A DNA stretch of 64,000 nt from JAYKJB01 sp035284745 [NCBI: Candidatus Sericytochromatia bacterium] (GTDB lineage: Bacteria; Cyanobacteriota; Sericytochromatia; S15B-MN24): positions 1 to 64,000 of the forward strand of contig JAYKIL010000034.1 in NCBI GenBank assembly GCA_035284745.1. The letters run 5' to 3'. Shown piece by piece: positions 34,297 to 42,096 of this stretch. The notes under the pieces are model-generated. The model worked only from the letters and a program-made list of their open reading frames with translations, did no database searches and was not told where the DNA came from. Every line of letters begins with the position of its first letter. Positions within the stretch are counted from its first letter, which is position 1. The position numbers and the translations under genes were made by a program.

Positions 34297-36003
34297 CTAC
34301 ATTCCGACGTATACCGGGCCCCCCCCGCCCTCCGGGGCCACCCAGGTGATCATCTGGTAAGGGTCTGCAATGTCGCACGTTTTGCAATGTACACAATTGC
34401 TCGGATTTAGCTTCAATTCTGTCTGACCGTTTCCTTTGAGGTCGACCATCTCATACACCGCAGCGGGACAGAAATGTTGGCAAGGATTTCCAAATTCCTC
34501 CTTACAGCGGGTATTGCAGATATTCCAGTCTGAGATTCTCAGATGCGCGGGCTGATTTTCCTCGTGCTTTGTTCCAGAACGATACACATCGTCGAGTTTC
34601 GAAAACGTGAGTTTTCCATCAAACTTGAACTCTTGGGCCGGTTTGCGCCCGTCGGCATATTGCTCTTTCAGCTTGCGCATTCTCCGGTAACCGGGAACCG
34701 TCGCATATCGATGGTGCAGGCCGCGCCCTCCCGTCACCATTTGCAGCGGGATGTGGAAAAACATCGCGGGATAGAGCCCGTTTTCAAAAGCCTGATGGAA
34801 GTTTCGTGCCGCGTACAATTCTTGGCCGACCGGGCCCTCAAAAATACGCTTTTCATAGCCGCTTAAGAGGTCTTTCCCCAAGGTGCCGGGCTCAGACGCG
34901 GCCTGCGCCAAAAGGCCTTCGAAGATGGTTTCAGCCGCCGCGAGGCCCGATTCAATCGCCGTATGTATCCCTTTGAGACGCGCCGGATTGAGCAGGCTGG
35001 CTGAATCTCCAATCAACATCGCACCATCGGCATACAACTTAGGAACAGACCAGTAGCCGCCCTCCGGAATCGTTTTGGCGCCGTATCTGACCAACTCGCC
35101 CCCGTCAAGCAGGTCTGCAATGGCGGGGTGTGTCTTGAGGCGCTGCAATTGTAAATGTGGGTCGAAAGCGGGATCGTGGTAATCCAGGCCTGAGACCATT
35201 CCGACATATACGAGATCGTTGTCCAGGTGATAGATGAATCCCCCTCCGAACTCATCCGCCTTGAGTGGGAACGCCATCGTGTGTATCACGCGACCTTTTT
35301 TGAATTTTTCAGGTTTGACCTTCCAAAGCTCTTTCACTCCACAGGCCCATACCTGGGGGTTTTTTCCTTCGTCGAGATTTTTTTTCTGGATGAGCGCTTT
35401 GGTGAGTGTGCCTCGCGTGCCTTCGCCCAGGACGACCACGCGGGCTTGGAAGTCCATCCCCGGCTGAAAGTTGGCCTTGGGTTGTGCGTGGTGATCCAGG
35501 CCTACATCCGTCGTGCGAACCCCAATGACGCAGTCATTTTCATCGTAGAGTAACTCCGCTGCGGGATACCCGGGAGCCACTGTAACTCCCTCTTCCTCCG
35601 CTTTCTGGGCCAGCCAGGCAACCAGTTTCTGCAGCGACACCACGTAGTTGCCGTGGTTCTGAAGCGGAGGGGGCACGATCGGGAGTTTCAACTTTTTCTT
35701 CTGGGTGAGAAACCATACTTCATCTTCGGTGACCGGGCTTTCCACAGGGACCCCAGCCGCTTCAAAGTCCGGGAAGAGTTTGCGCAAACTCTTTGGGTCT
35801 AGCACCGCCCCAGAAAATCCGTGGTACCCCACCTCCGCACTTTTCTCCAAAACCGCAATCATGGGCTCATCGAGGGGTGGCCTGTCGCCCTTGGCATTGT
35901 GTGCCTTCACCAGGCGCGCCAGATGAATCGCGCCGGCCAAGCTGGCGGGCCCCGCGCCTACAAACAGCACGTCAACCGGATTTTGTTCGCGTTCAATCGT
36001 CAT
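34297..36003 (-). CDS. Electron-transfer flavoprotein-ubiquinone oxidoreductase
   Basis: A 568-residue protein from the ATG at 36003 (GGAGA upstream). The N-terminal FAD site is DVLFVGAGPASLAGAIHLA, a second FAD segment is DGAMLIGDSASLLNP, and the C-terminus carries a 4Fe-4S cluster site (C-N-T-R-C-K, then NPCQHFCPAAVYE and NPSNCVHCKTCDIADP). ETF-QO takes electrons from reduced ETF, the acceptor of acyl-CoA dehydrogenases, and passes them to the quinone pool at the inner membrane. With the thiolase, hydratase and carboxylase genes here, it supports respiration on fatty or branched-chain acids. Confidence 0.94.
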   Translation of the reverse strand: MTIEREQNPVDVLFVGAGPASLAGAIHLARLVKAHNAKGDRPPLDEPMIAVLEKSAEVGYHGFSGAVLDPKSLRKLFPDFEAAGVPVESPVTEDEVWFLTQKKKLKLPIVPPPLQNHGNYVVSLQKLVAWLAQKAEEEGVTVAPGYPAAELLYDENDCVIGVRTTDVGLDHHAQPKANFQPGMDFQARVVVLGEGTRGTLTKALIQKKNLDEGKNPQVWACGVKELWKVKPEKFKKGRVIHTMAFPLKADEFGGGFIYHLDNDLVYVGMVSGLDYHDPAFDPHLQLQRLKTHPAIADLLDGGELVRYGAKTIPEGGYWSVPKLYADGAMLIGDSASLLNPARLKGIHTAIESGLAAAETIFEGLLAQAASEPGTLGKDLLSGYEKRIFEGPVGQELYAARNFHQAFENGLYPAMFFHIPLQMVTGGRGLHHRYATVPGYRRMRKLKEQYADGRKPAQEFKFDGKLTFSKLDDVYRSGTKHEENQPAHLRISDWNICNTRCKEEFGNPCQHFCPAAVYEMVDLKGNGQTELKLNPSNCVHCKTCDIADPYQMITWVAPEGGGGPVYVGM

Positions 36004-36193
36004 TGGCAGTTCTCCGAGATGGATGTGGTCAGCGAGCGGGAAACCACAACCCACAATTTACCACACAGCAAGGCCTTGTCCGTGTTCTTGTTCTCATTCC
36101 TTTGGGCGGATCTGTTGTTCGATAAAGCTCATCTGTAATCCGGCCAAAGCTGGGTTCCAAGGTCATTGCCCTCTCCGCTTCTGGTATGGTAAG

Positions 36194-36232
36194 CTTAATT
36201 TTGGTTAACTTAAATTTAAACCTTCTTAACCG
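36194..36232. promoter_or_regulatory. Array of four phased TTAA half-sites, site 3, upstream of the beta-glucosidase
   Basis: TTAA begins at 36195, 36205, 36216 and 36226, i.e. with spacings of 10, 11 and 10 bp, within CTTAATTT, GTTAACTT, TTTAAACC and CTTAACCG. This regular helical phasing suggests a multimeric DNA-binding regulator. It lies 50 bp before the GH1 start. Confidence 0.5.
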
Positions 36233-36282
36233 CGGCGGGTGGGTTGCTAAACATCCGTGAATTCTTCAAACGGAGGATCGCA

Positions 36283-37728
36283 GTGAGCTGTCTTCGTCAA
36301 TTGGGAAGTGGGGCCTCATTGAGTCGTCGTTTTGGCCTGTTGATGTTGGGGATGGCCCTGCTTGGGGCTTGCGCCAGAGTGCCCGCCTCAGGGACTGAGA
36401 ACCTTGGTCGCTCACTGGCTGCAAAGGTTGCGCCTGCCGTGCCGCGCGGTTTTTTGTGGGGGGTGTCCACCGCGGGTTATCAGTGGGAGGGCTACGATAC
36501 CACTTCGCAGTGGGCTGCCTTTGATAGGGCCGGCCGAACGGCTGAGCGCAATCCAAAGGGGGCCGACGGATTGAATCGTTATGCTGAGGACCTTGACCTG
36601 ACGAAGGGGTTGGGGTGTAACGCGTTTCGAACCAGCATTGAGTGGTCGCGCATCGAGCCTGAAGAGGGCCGTTACGATCCTGTCGCGGTGGCTCACTATC
36701 ACCGTGTTTTGAACGCGATGAGTGCGCGGGGAATTGAACCTCTGGTAACGCTCATGCACTTTTCTTATCCGGCCTGGCTGGACAAATACGGTGGCTGGGA
36801 GAGCAAAGAGGCGCCGAAGGCATTTGCCCGATTTGCGTCGTTTGTGGGTCGGGAGTACGGTTCGAAAGTGAAGTGGTACATCACGTTCAATGAGCCGAAT
36901 GTCTTTCTGATTGCGGGATGGTTATCGCCGATGTTCCCGCCCGGCAAGACCGATCCGGTGGCCGGTTTGCGTGCGATGCGGCGAATGATTGACGGTCATT
37001 CGCTGGCCTATGACGCATTGCATCAGGCCGATGCTGATGCCCAGGTATCTTTCAATATGTATACGGCGCAATGGGCTCTGGGGGCTCCGACGCCTCCTCT
37101 GAGCGCGAAAGATGCGGCGGACATCGAGAAATACGCGGAACATGAGGTTTGTTCCGACACCTCTTTTTTCGATGAGTTACAAAAACGTGGTAAAAAACTC
37201 GACTACGCTGCCCTTGATTATTACTGTAAGTTCCGACTGTATCTGCCTTTTGTTTTTCCCCGGCCGGACACGTGGGAAGTCTATCCAGAGGGCATCTACA
37301 ACGCTTTGAAGCGCTACCACAAGCGTTACAATTTGCCGATTCTCATTGCCGAAAATGGAATGGCAACGCGTGACCTGGCCCAGCGTCAGGACCGTTGGAC
37401 CCGCTCAGCCTACTTGGTTTCACACATTCAGCAGATGCAACGGGCGATGGCTGAGGGGGTGCCAGTGATGGGATATGTCCACTGGTCCATCACCGACAAC
37501 TACGAGTGGGGCTCTTTCTCACCGCGTTTTGGCCTGTTTAGTGTGGACTGTCGCAACCAAAATTTCCGACGGGTTCGGGCGGATGGAGCGACGGCCTTTG
37601 AGGACGTGATTCGAACCAAGGGCGTCAATGAACTGTTGCTCAGGCGATATCCTGCCCCGAGTCCATTGGAACTTCCCAAGCCGTGGCTCGGGGGGGGGCA
37701 GGGGTTGCCCGTCTCGATCTACCGCTGA
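36283..37728 (+). CDS. GH1 beta-glucosidase-type lipoprotein
   Basis: From the GTG at 36283 (GGAGG six bases upstream) the protein has 481 residues. A lipoprotein signal (L-L-G-A-C, Cys30) precedes a complete GH1 barrel with the acid/base Glu204 in TFNEPN and the nucleophile Glu357 in AENG. GH1 enzymes hydrolyse beta-linked glucosides or galactosides. Membrane anchoring is unusual for GH1, which is mostly cytoplasmic. The upstream TTG at 36244 would give a long n-region and is less likely. A phased TTAA array precedes the gene. Confidence 0.9.
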   Translation: MSCLRQLGSGASLSRRFGLLMLGMALLGACARVPASGTENLGRSLAAKVAPAVPRGFLWGVSTAGYQWEGYDTTSQWAAFDRAGRTAERNPKGADGLNRYAEDLDLTKGLGCNAFRTSIEWSRIEPEEGRYDPVAVAHYHRVLNAMSARGIEPLVTLMHFSYPAWLDKYGGWESKEAPKAFARFASFVGREYGSKVKWYITFNEPNVFLIAGWLSPMFPPGKTDPVAGLRAMRRMIDGHSLAYDALHQADADAQVSFNMYTAQWALGAPTPPLSAKDAADIEKYAEHEVCSDTSFFDELQKRGKKLDYAALDYYCKFRLYLPFVFPRPDTWEVYPEGIYNALKRYHKRYNLPILIAENGMATRDLAQRQDRWTRSAYLVSHIQQMQRAMAEGVPVMGYVHWSITDNYEWGSFSPRFGLFSVDCRNQNFRRVRADGATAFEDVIRTKGVNELLLRRYPAPSPLELPKPWLGGGQGLPVSIYR

Positions 37729-37782
37729 GCGCAAGGGGCGCCCAAACACGGTGTGACGAGCGTGCTGCGGCGAACTTTGAAC

Positions 37783-38121
37783 TCAACCCAATATGAGGCC
37801 AAAGATCGCATTGGCGGTGGAAATGACCATCGCAGCGAGAATCGCCCAGAGAAAATTGTCGACCACGATGCCCGGCACAAATAAAGTGACGAGCCACAGC
37901 ATCGCGCCATTGATCACGAACAGGAACAGGCCGAGGGTCAAAAAGGTTAATGGGAATGCGAACAAAATGATGATCGGGCGGATGATCGCATTGGCCAGAC
38001 CCAATGCAAAAGCTCCCAGCACCGCGGGCCACAAACCGGCGACATTGAACCCGGGGAGTGCGGCAGCAGCAATGAGAAAAGCCAGGGTGGCTGTCAACCA
38101 CGAGGCGAGCATGTACTTCAA
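37783..38121 (-). CDS. Phage-holin-4_2-like small membrane protein
   Basis: A 112-residue protein with four hydrophobic segments in the pattern of the PhageHolin_4_2 (YvlD-like) family: LPGFNVAGLWPAVLGAFALGLANAIIRPIIILFAFPLTFLTLGLFLFVINGAMLWLV. Family members are common housekeeping membrane proteins of unknown function, and the phage link is nominal. The start is TTG behind AAGGAG; an ATG four codons later is also possible. Confidence 0.85.
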   Translation of the reverse strand: MKYMLASWLTATLAFLIAAAALPGFNVAGLWPAVLGAFALGLANAIIRPIIILFAFPLTFLTLGLFLFVINGAMLWLVTLFVPGIVVDNFLWAILAAMVISTANAIFGLILG

Positions 38122-38239
38122 AGTGGAGACTCCTTTTCATCCTCGCCCGGTGTCCCGTAACGGGCGGGGGCACGGCGATTTATTTTAGCGCATGTATATG
38201 CTTGTGCAATGCTGCTGTTAAGAAAACCTGTTTTACGCT

Positions 38240-38268
38240 TTGACTTTCATCGGGGGAACTGTTATGAT
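38240..38268 (+). promoter_or_regulatory. Promoter of tRNA-fMet
   Basis: TTGACT (38240-38245) and TATGAT (38263-38268) are 17 bp apart. Transcription should begin about six bases later, practically at the tRNA 5' end. Confidence 0.85.
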
Positions 38269-38273
38269 AGCTT

Positions 38274-38347
<74 letters not shown>

Positions 38348-38357
38348 CTCTTAAAAA

Positions 38358-38389
38358 ACGGACCCTGATAGGGGTCCGTTTTTTTTTGG
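38358..38389 (+). terminator. Rho-independent terminator of tRNA-fMet
   Basis: ACGGACCC (38358-38365) pairs with GGGTCCGT (38372-38379) followed by a run of nine T. The A-run before the stem makes it work in either direction. Confidence 0.9.
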
Positions 38390-38448
38390 CGCCATTTGAA
38401 TGCGTCGGTTTGGGTAAGATATCGAGGGGTTTACGCGAAGGACATGTT

Positions 38449-39879
38449 ATGGGCGATTCGCCGTATCTAGTGGTGTTGAGGCCGGGACGCGTGCCCGCTC
38501 AGGCGGTCGTATGGGGTGACCAAGCGCAGTGGACGATGCCACTTGGCGCTTTCGGCACCTCCGCCGATGACGCCTCAGATGCTGAGGCGCGTGCGTGGGC
38601 CGGCTTGATGGCCTCGCGAGAGGTCTTGTTGGCTGTGTGGGCCACCGTTGTGGGCCCAGAGAGCGGGGCCCCCCAGGTGCGAGCGGTTGAGGTGCGTCGC
38701 CTGTCGGGTGGTTTGTGGGCCTTTGAGCTTTCTCACGGTGGTGCCATTGTCGTTCCGAGCGCCTGGATTGGTGCGGAGATTGATGCATCGCTGGAAAGTC
38801 CACAGCCTCTCTTTGATGGACGCTGGTGGGTCTGGCCCGAAGCGTCGGTTGCAGTGGAGGTTGGGGACTTGTTGTTGCGCCAGTTAACGGGCGAGAAAGA
38901 GGGCGTTGGACTTTTCTGTGCGCCGCTGCCTGCTCTGGCAAGTGATGTGGAGGCCTTTAATCCACCTCGTGGGCCGCTTTTTGGTCTTGTGTTGGCGCGC
39001 CAAGGTCTGCTCGGGCGTTCGGCGCTCGCCGCCGCCCTGCAGGCCCAGCAGCGGAGTTTGGCTGCCGGGAAGCGGATTCGGTTGGGGGAAATTTGTATTT
39101 CGTTGGGATTGCTAGAACCCTACCAACTCAATTTTGCGCTCGCCTTTCAACACCGGGTGCAGGGCCTAGACCCCTCGGATCAAATTTTTGTTGATCAGGT
39201 GTTACAACTCGACTTGGCATCCCCCGCCTCCATGTTTTTGTTGCTAGACCGCAAGCTAGACAAAGAGCGTACCTTTCGTCAACTCGCGGTAGATGAGGGG
39301 ATTGTAAGTTCTGAATTCCTGGCGGCTTTTGAGGCGGATCCCTCTGCGGGGAACTCGGCCTTTTTTGCCGCCTTGCGCTCCGATGAACGTCCCGAATCTT
39401 CACCTCATCTGAGGCCTGATGAGAATTATCCGATTATGGAGGAGGCACCCGACATTGGCGAGCATTTGGGAGGAGCAGGGCTTCGCTCTTTGCTTGGGGC
39501 CATTTTGATGCGCGAGGAGTATCTCACGCGTGACCAACTTCATCTGGTTTTGTGTGAGCAAATACGCAGGCGTCGTGCGGGGAGCCCCATCGCCTTCGGT
39601 CAACTGGCAAGACAGCTCGGCTTTGTCGCGCAGGAGGATTTGGACTTTGCAGTTCGACTGCAAGCGCGATTGGAGGTAGGAACCACAGGCCCTAGGCCCC
39701 TTGGTTTATTTTTGATGGAATATGGCGTCGTGAAGCCTTCCCAACTCTCTGAGGCGCTTGATGAAGCCCTCAGCGAGGGGCAGCCGCTTGGTCAGGTCTT
39801 GGTGGGACGCGGTATGCTGACACCTGATCAGCTCAGAGTCTTCTTGGAGATGCAACGACGCGCGATGGAATTCGGATGA
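38449..39879 (+). CDS. Protein of repeated MshEN/GspE-N-like modules
   Basis: From the ATG at 38449 (AAGGA upstream) the protein has 476 residues. After an N-terminal beta-rich 190 residues it carries at least three copies of a short unit with L-G-x-x-L/I, a G-L/V, then x-x-Q-L: RLGEICISLGLLEPYQLNFAL, FGQLARQLGFVAQEDLDFAV, LGLFLMEYGVVKPSQLSEAL and LGQVLVGRGMLTPDQLRVFL. Such repeats (GspE N-terminal or MshEN) bind c-di-GMP in some type IV pilus ATPases. No Walker motifs are present, so it would act as an adaptor or sensor. HD-GYP proteins elsewhere in the window fit c-di-GMP signalling. Confidence 0.6.
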   Translation: MGDSPYLVVLRPGRVPAQAVVWGDQAQWTMPLGAFGTSADDASDAEARAWAGLMASREVLLAVWATVVGPESGAPQVRAVEVRRLSGGLWAFELSHGGAIVVPSAWIGAEIDASLESPQPLFDGRWWVWPEASVAVEVGDLLLRQLTGEKEGVGLFCAPLPALASDVEAFNPPRGPLFGLVLARQGLLGRSALAAALQAQQRSLAAGKRIRLGEICISLGLLEPYQLNFALAFQHRVQGLDPSDQIFVDQVLQLDLASPASMFLLLDRKLDKERTFRQLAVDEGIVSSEFLAAFEADPSAGNSAFFAALRSDERPESSPHLRPDENYPIMEEAPDIGEHLGGAGLRSLLGAILMREEYLTRDQLHLVLCEQIRRRRAGSPIAFGQLARQLGFVAQEDLDFAVRLQARLEVGTTGPRPLGLFLMEYGVVKPSQLSEALDEALSEGQPLGQVLVGRGMLTPDQLRVFLEMQRRAMEFG

Positions 39880-39964
39880 GCATGGCTCGCATTGAGGACA
39901 ATCGCGCGGGCAAGGTTGTTCGCGGGTGATTTTTCCGAGAGGCACACTCTCGTTGGGGGCATGA

Positions 39965-40459
39965 ATGGGAACAGGGCAGCTCGAAGGCTTCAAGAATCCA
40001 GGTTGGTCTATTTGGTTGGATCGCGCGGTCTGGCTGGCGTTGGCATTCCTGTTCCTTTACCGATGTGTTTTGCCGATGGGGTCTGAACCCCTGAGTGCTC
40101 GGATGACCACTTTGCGTGTAAAGACGGATGGAAGACCGGCCATGGTGGTTTTTGACGGTTCGAGATGACCGGCGTGTCTGGCCATGGGTCCCGTGGTCTC
40201 GCGTCTAGAGGATGAGTTTTCGGCACGTGTGTATTTTCGGCGGTATGTCTTGGACAAACTTCCCGCTGGAACACCCGGCCATCAAGAAGCATTTTCGTTA
40301 GCCCGGGACGTGGGCTTGGAGCTGACGCCCACCTACCTCGTCGTAAGGCCTGATGGTTCAATTCACGCCCAATTTCGCGGGATCACCAGCTACCTGAGCC
40401 TGCGGGAAGCGCTCGATGATGTGACCCGTCCCTTGCAGCGTTCCACGACGGGCCCTTGA
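39965..40459 (+). CDS. Thioredoxin-like protein with in-frame TGA at the first active-site Cys (candidate selenoprotein)
   Basis: Read through the TGA at 40166-40168, one frame of 164 residues runs from the ATG at 39965 to the TGA at 40457. It has one membrane segment (AVWLALAFLFLYRCVL, 21-36) and then a whole thioredoxin fold: strand GRPAMVVFDGSR, active site U68-P-A-C71, helix LAMGPVVSRLEDEF, strand ARVYFRRYVLD and a cis-proline turn LTPTYLVVRPDG. Thioredoxins have C-x-x-C here, so TGA replaces precisely the nucleophilic cysteine. A stem-loop with GGTC in its apex at positions 22-25 from the U (40187-40190) resembles a bacterial SECIS. The alternative is a nonsense mutation (TGC/TGT to TGA), which would make it a pseudogene. 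Confidence 0.7.
40180..40198 (+). promoter_or_regulatory. Candidate SECIS hairpin downstream of the in-frame TGA
   Basis: Bases 40180-40187 can pair with 40191-40198 (GGCCATGG with CCGTGGTC in antiparallel fashion, two wobbles), leaving GTC as loop. Counting U of UGA as 1, the G-G-U-C falls at 22-25, the place where E. coli fdhF carries G-G-U-C in its SECIS loop. The pairing is my manual fold. Confidence 0.5.
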
Positions 40460-40485
40460 CGCGAAAGGTTCGTGCAACCTACAAT
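40456..40485 (+). promoter_or_regulatory. Promoter of tRNA-Gly
   Basis: TTGACG (40456-40461) overlaps the stop codon of the thioredoxin-like gene and is followed after 18 bp by TACAAT (40480-40485). The tRNA starts 17 bases further on. Confidence 0.75.
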
Positions 40486-40501
40486 CTTCGGCAACACGCG
40501 T

Positions 40502-40572
40502 GCCGGTGTGTTGTAATGGTAGCAAACGAGCTTCCCAAGCTTGGGGCGTGGGTTCGATTCCCATCACCGGCT
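40502..40572 (+). tRNA. tRNA-Gly (CCC)
   Basis: The acceptor stem GCCGGTG pairs with CACCGGC. The anticodon stem CGAGC/GCTTG encloses TTCCCAA with the anticodon CCC at 40534-40536, and the T arm has GGTTCGATTCC. CCA is not encoded. A short hairpin (40596-40611) with a distant T-run may end the transcript. Confidence 0.94.
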
Positions 40573-40682
40573 CTGAATAGGTCGCTTTGCCCTGTCCACG
40601 CTCCAACGTGGCGGAATGAGGTAAGGCGATCTTTTTTGTTTTTGGGATACAGTAGTCGCGGACAGTCTTGGGGGGAAATCAT

Positions 40683-40976
40683 ATGCAGATGGATGTTTTG
40701 AACATTGGTACGGATGATACGCGTGTTCGTTATACGTTGAACCGTCGGGAATGTGAACTGTTGATGGAAGCCTGCGCCAGTCTCCGCGAGTTGCGTTTTC
40801 CGGGCGCGCTGGATGATCTGCCTCAAATGTTCGATGAGGAGGATCTCACTCGCTCGCTGGGGTCGGAAAGCGCTGCTCAAGAGGTTTTGGGATTTATCGA
40901 GTTAGAACAGGCTTTTCATCAGGCACTTCATCTTTTTCCGGGCGGTCATTGCCACAGCGAGGATGAAGAGCACTGA
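40683..40976 (+). CDS. Small protein of unknown function
   Basis: A 97-residue acidic protein starting at the ATG at 40683, with GGGGGGA seven bases upstream; the longer version begins with TTG. It has a short beta stretch (TRVRYTLNRRECELLMEAC) followed by helices, and ends in a His/Cys/Glu-rich tail (GGHCHSEDEEH) that could bind metal. I do not recognise a family. It is two bases upstream of the FUSC-type gene and probably cotranscribed. Confidence 0.6.
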   Translation: MQMDVLNIGTDDTRVRYTLNRRECELLMEACASLRELRFPGALDDLPQMFDEEDLTRSLGSESAAQEVLGFIELEQAFHQALHLFPGGHCHSEDEEH

Positions 40977-40978
40977 AC

Positions 40979-42085
40979 GTGGCAGTGGAGAGCCTCCGCC
41001 GGTTAACACTCCGACACGGGCTTTTAGTTGCGCTGAAATATGCGGTGGCTGCAGGCGTTGCGACGGCGGTGGGAACGTGGTGGATGCCACAGGATGTCCT
41101 GTCGGTTATATTTATCGCACTGATTTGCACGCGTCCGGCGCTGTCCGGTGTCTTTCGGGATGCTTGGGAACAAATTATCGCGAGTCTTGTGGGGACTGCG
41201 GTCGCTTTGGTTGTCTTTTCCGTGATCAGCCAGGGGCCCTTGGGCGTGGGGGCCGCGGCCGCTGCGGCTTGGGCCTTAGCAACGTTTTTGCGTCTTGGTG
41301 GGCAAAGCGTTGTGATTGTTCTGTTGTCGGTCGCCTATCTGGGATATCCGGGAGATGATTCTTGGCTCGCACGGGCGCTCTTGCGTGAAAGCTCCCTGAT
41401 GCTGGGAGTATTGGTCGCGTTGTTCGTCAATCTTTTGGCAGCCCCTTGGATGGGCAAATATAACCTCCAGGTACGCTTTTTGCTGGGTATTGGTCGGGTC
41501 CGAACACAACTTCTCGTGCTGGGCCAAGCGCTCCAAAAGGCTGACAATGCTGGACCGGGAGAACTTTTGTCGGCTTTTTCCCGTGAAGTGGCCGGGTGGA
41601 ATGTCATCTGTGATGAACTGGATGATCTCAGAAGGGATGCAAGATTCGTTCCAGGCTGGTTTTCAGCCCATTCCGCACAAGATGCGGAGTGGGTGCCCAA
41701 TGCGGCCCGTGAGTTGGAGCAGGTCATTCATCACGTGCAAGACGTGGCCGCTGCCACCCGAGGTCTATGGGCGGAGCCAGAATGGAACGCTGACAATAAT
41801 GTCCTTTTGGACGTCTGTGCGGAGGCGTTGCTGGAGGGTGCCGTGGCCTTGGAGGCGGGTGCGATGGGTGATTGGCAACGCGCGGAGTGTTTGCTGCGTG
41901 TTCAAGTGCGGCACCTGCGGGAGCTGGATACGCGCGTTCAGGCACCCGATGACATTGATGCGCGTCTCGGGCCCCAATTGTGGCTGATGATTGCCGTCGC
42001 TGGGGTCATGAGCCACTTGGCCCGACTCAGTGCGAGAATGGGACAGGCTCCCCCGGGCTTGAGGGCGTCTGTTCGCGTCGTTTGA
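40979..42085 (+). CDS. FUSC/aromatic-acid-exporter-like membrane protein
   Basis: A 368-residue protein with about six transmembrane segments in its first 170 residues (VALKYAVAAGVATAVGTWW, VLSVIFIALICTRPALSGVFRDAWEQIIASLVGTAVAL and so on) and a soluble helical C-terminal half. This matches the FUSC/ArAE family of putative aromatic-compound efflux proteins. The segment TRPALSGVFRDAWEQIIASLVGT is the characteristic family motif. The start is GTG two bases behind the previous stop. Confidence 0.8.
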   Translation: MAVESLRRLTLRHGLLVALKYAVAAGVATAVGTWWMPQDVLSVIFIALICTRPALSGVFRDAWEQIIASLVGTAVALVVFSVISQGPLGVGAAAAAAWALATFLRLGGQSVVIVLLSVAYLGYPGDDSWLARALLRESSLMLGVLVALFVNLLAAPWMGKYNLQVRFLLGIGRVRTQLLVLGQALQKADNAGPGELLSAFSREVAGWNVICDELDDLRRDARFVPGWFSAHSAQDAEWVPNAARELEQVIHHVQDVAAATRGLWAEPEWNADNNVLLDVCAEALLEGAVALEAGAMGDWQRAECLLRVQVRHLRELDTRVQAPDDIDARLGPQLWLMIAVAGVMSHLARLSARMGQAPPGLRASVRVV

Positions 42086-42096
42086 TGACAGGCGAT

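Noticed and set aside
37783-38121. A prophage remnant suggested by the holin-like protein
   Set aside because: The family is a common chromosomal membrane protein and no other phage gene is near.
40169-40459. The downstream half of the thioredoxin-like gene as an independent gene starting at ATG 40184
   Set aside because: It would lack the first strand and the active site, has no ribosome site, and is exactly in frame with the upstream part.
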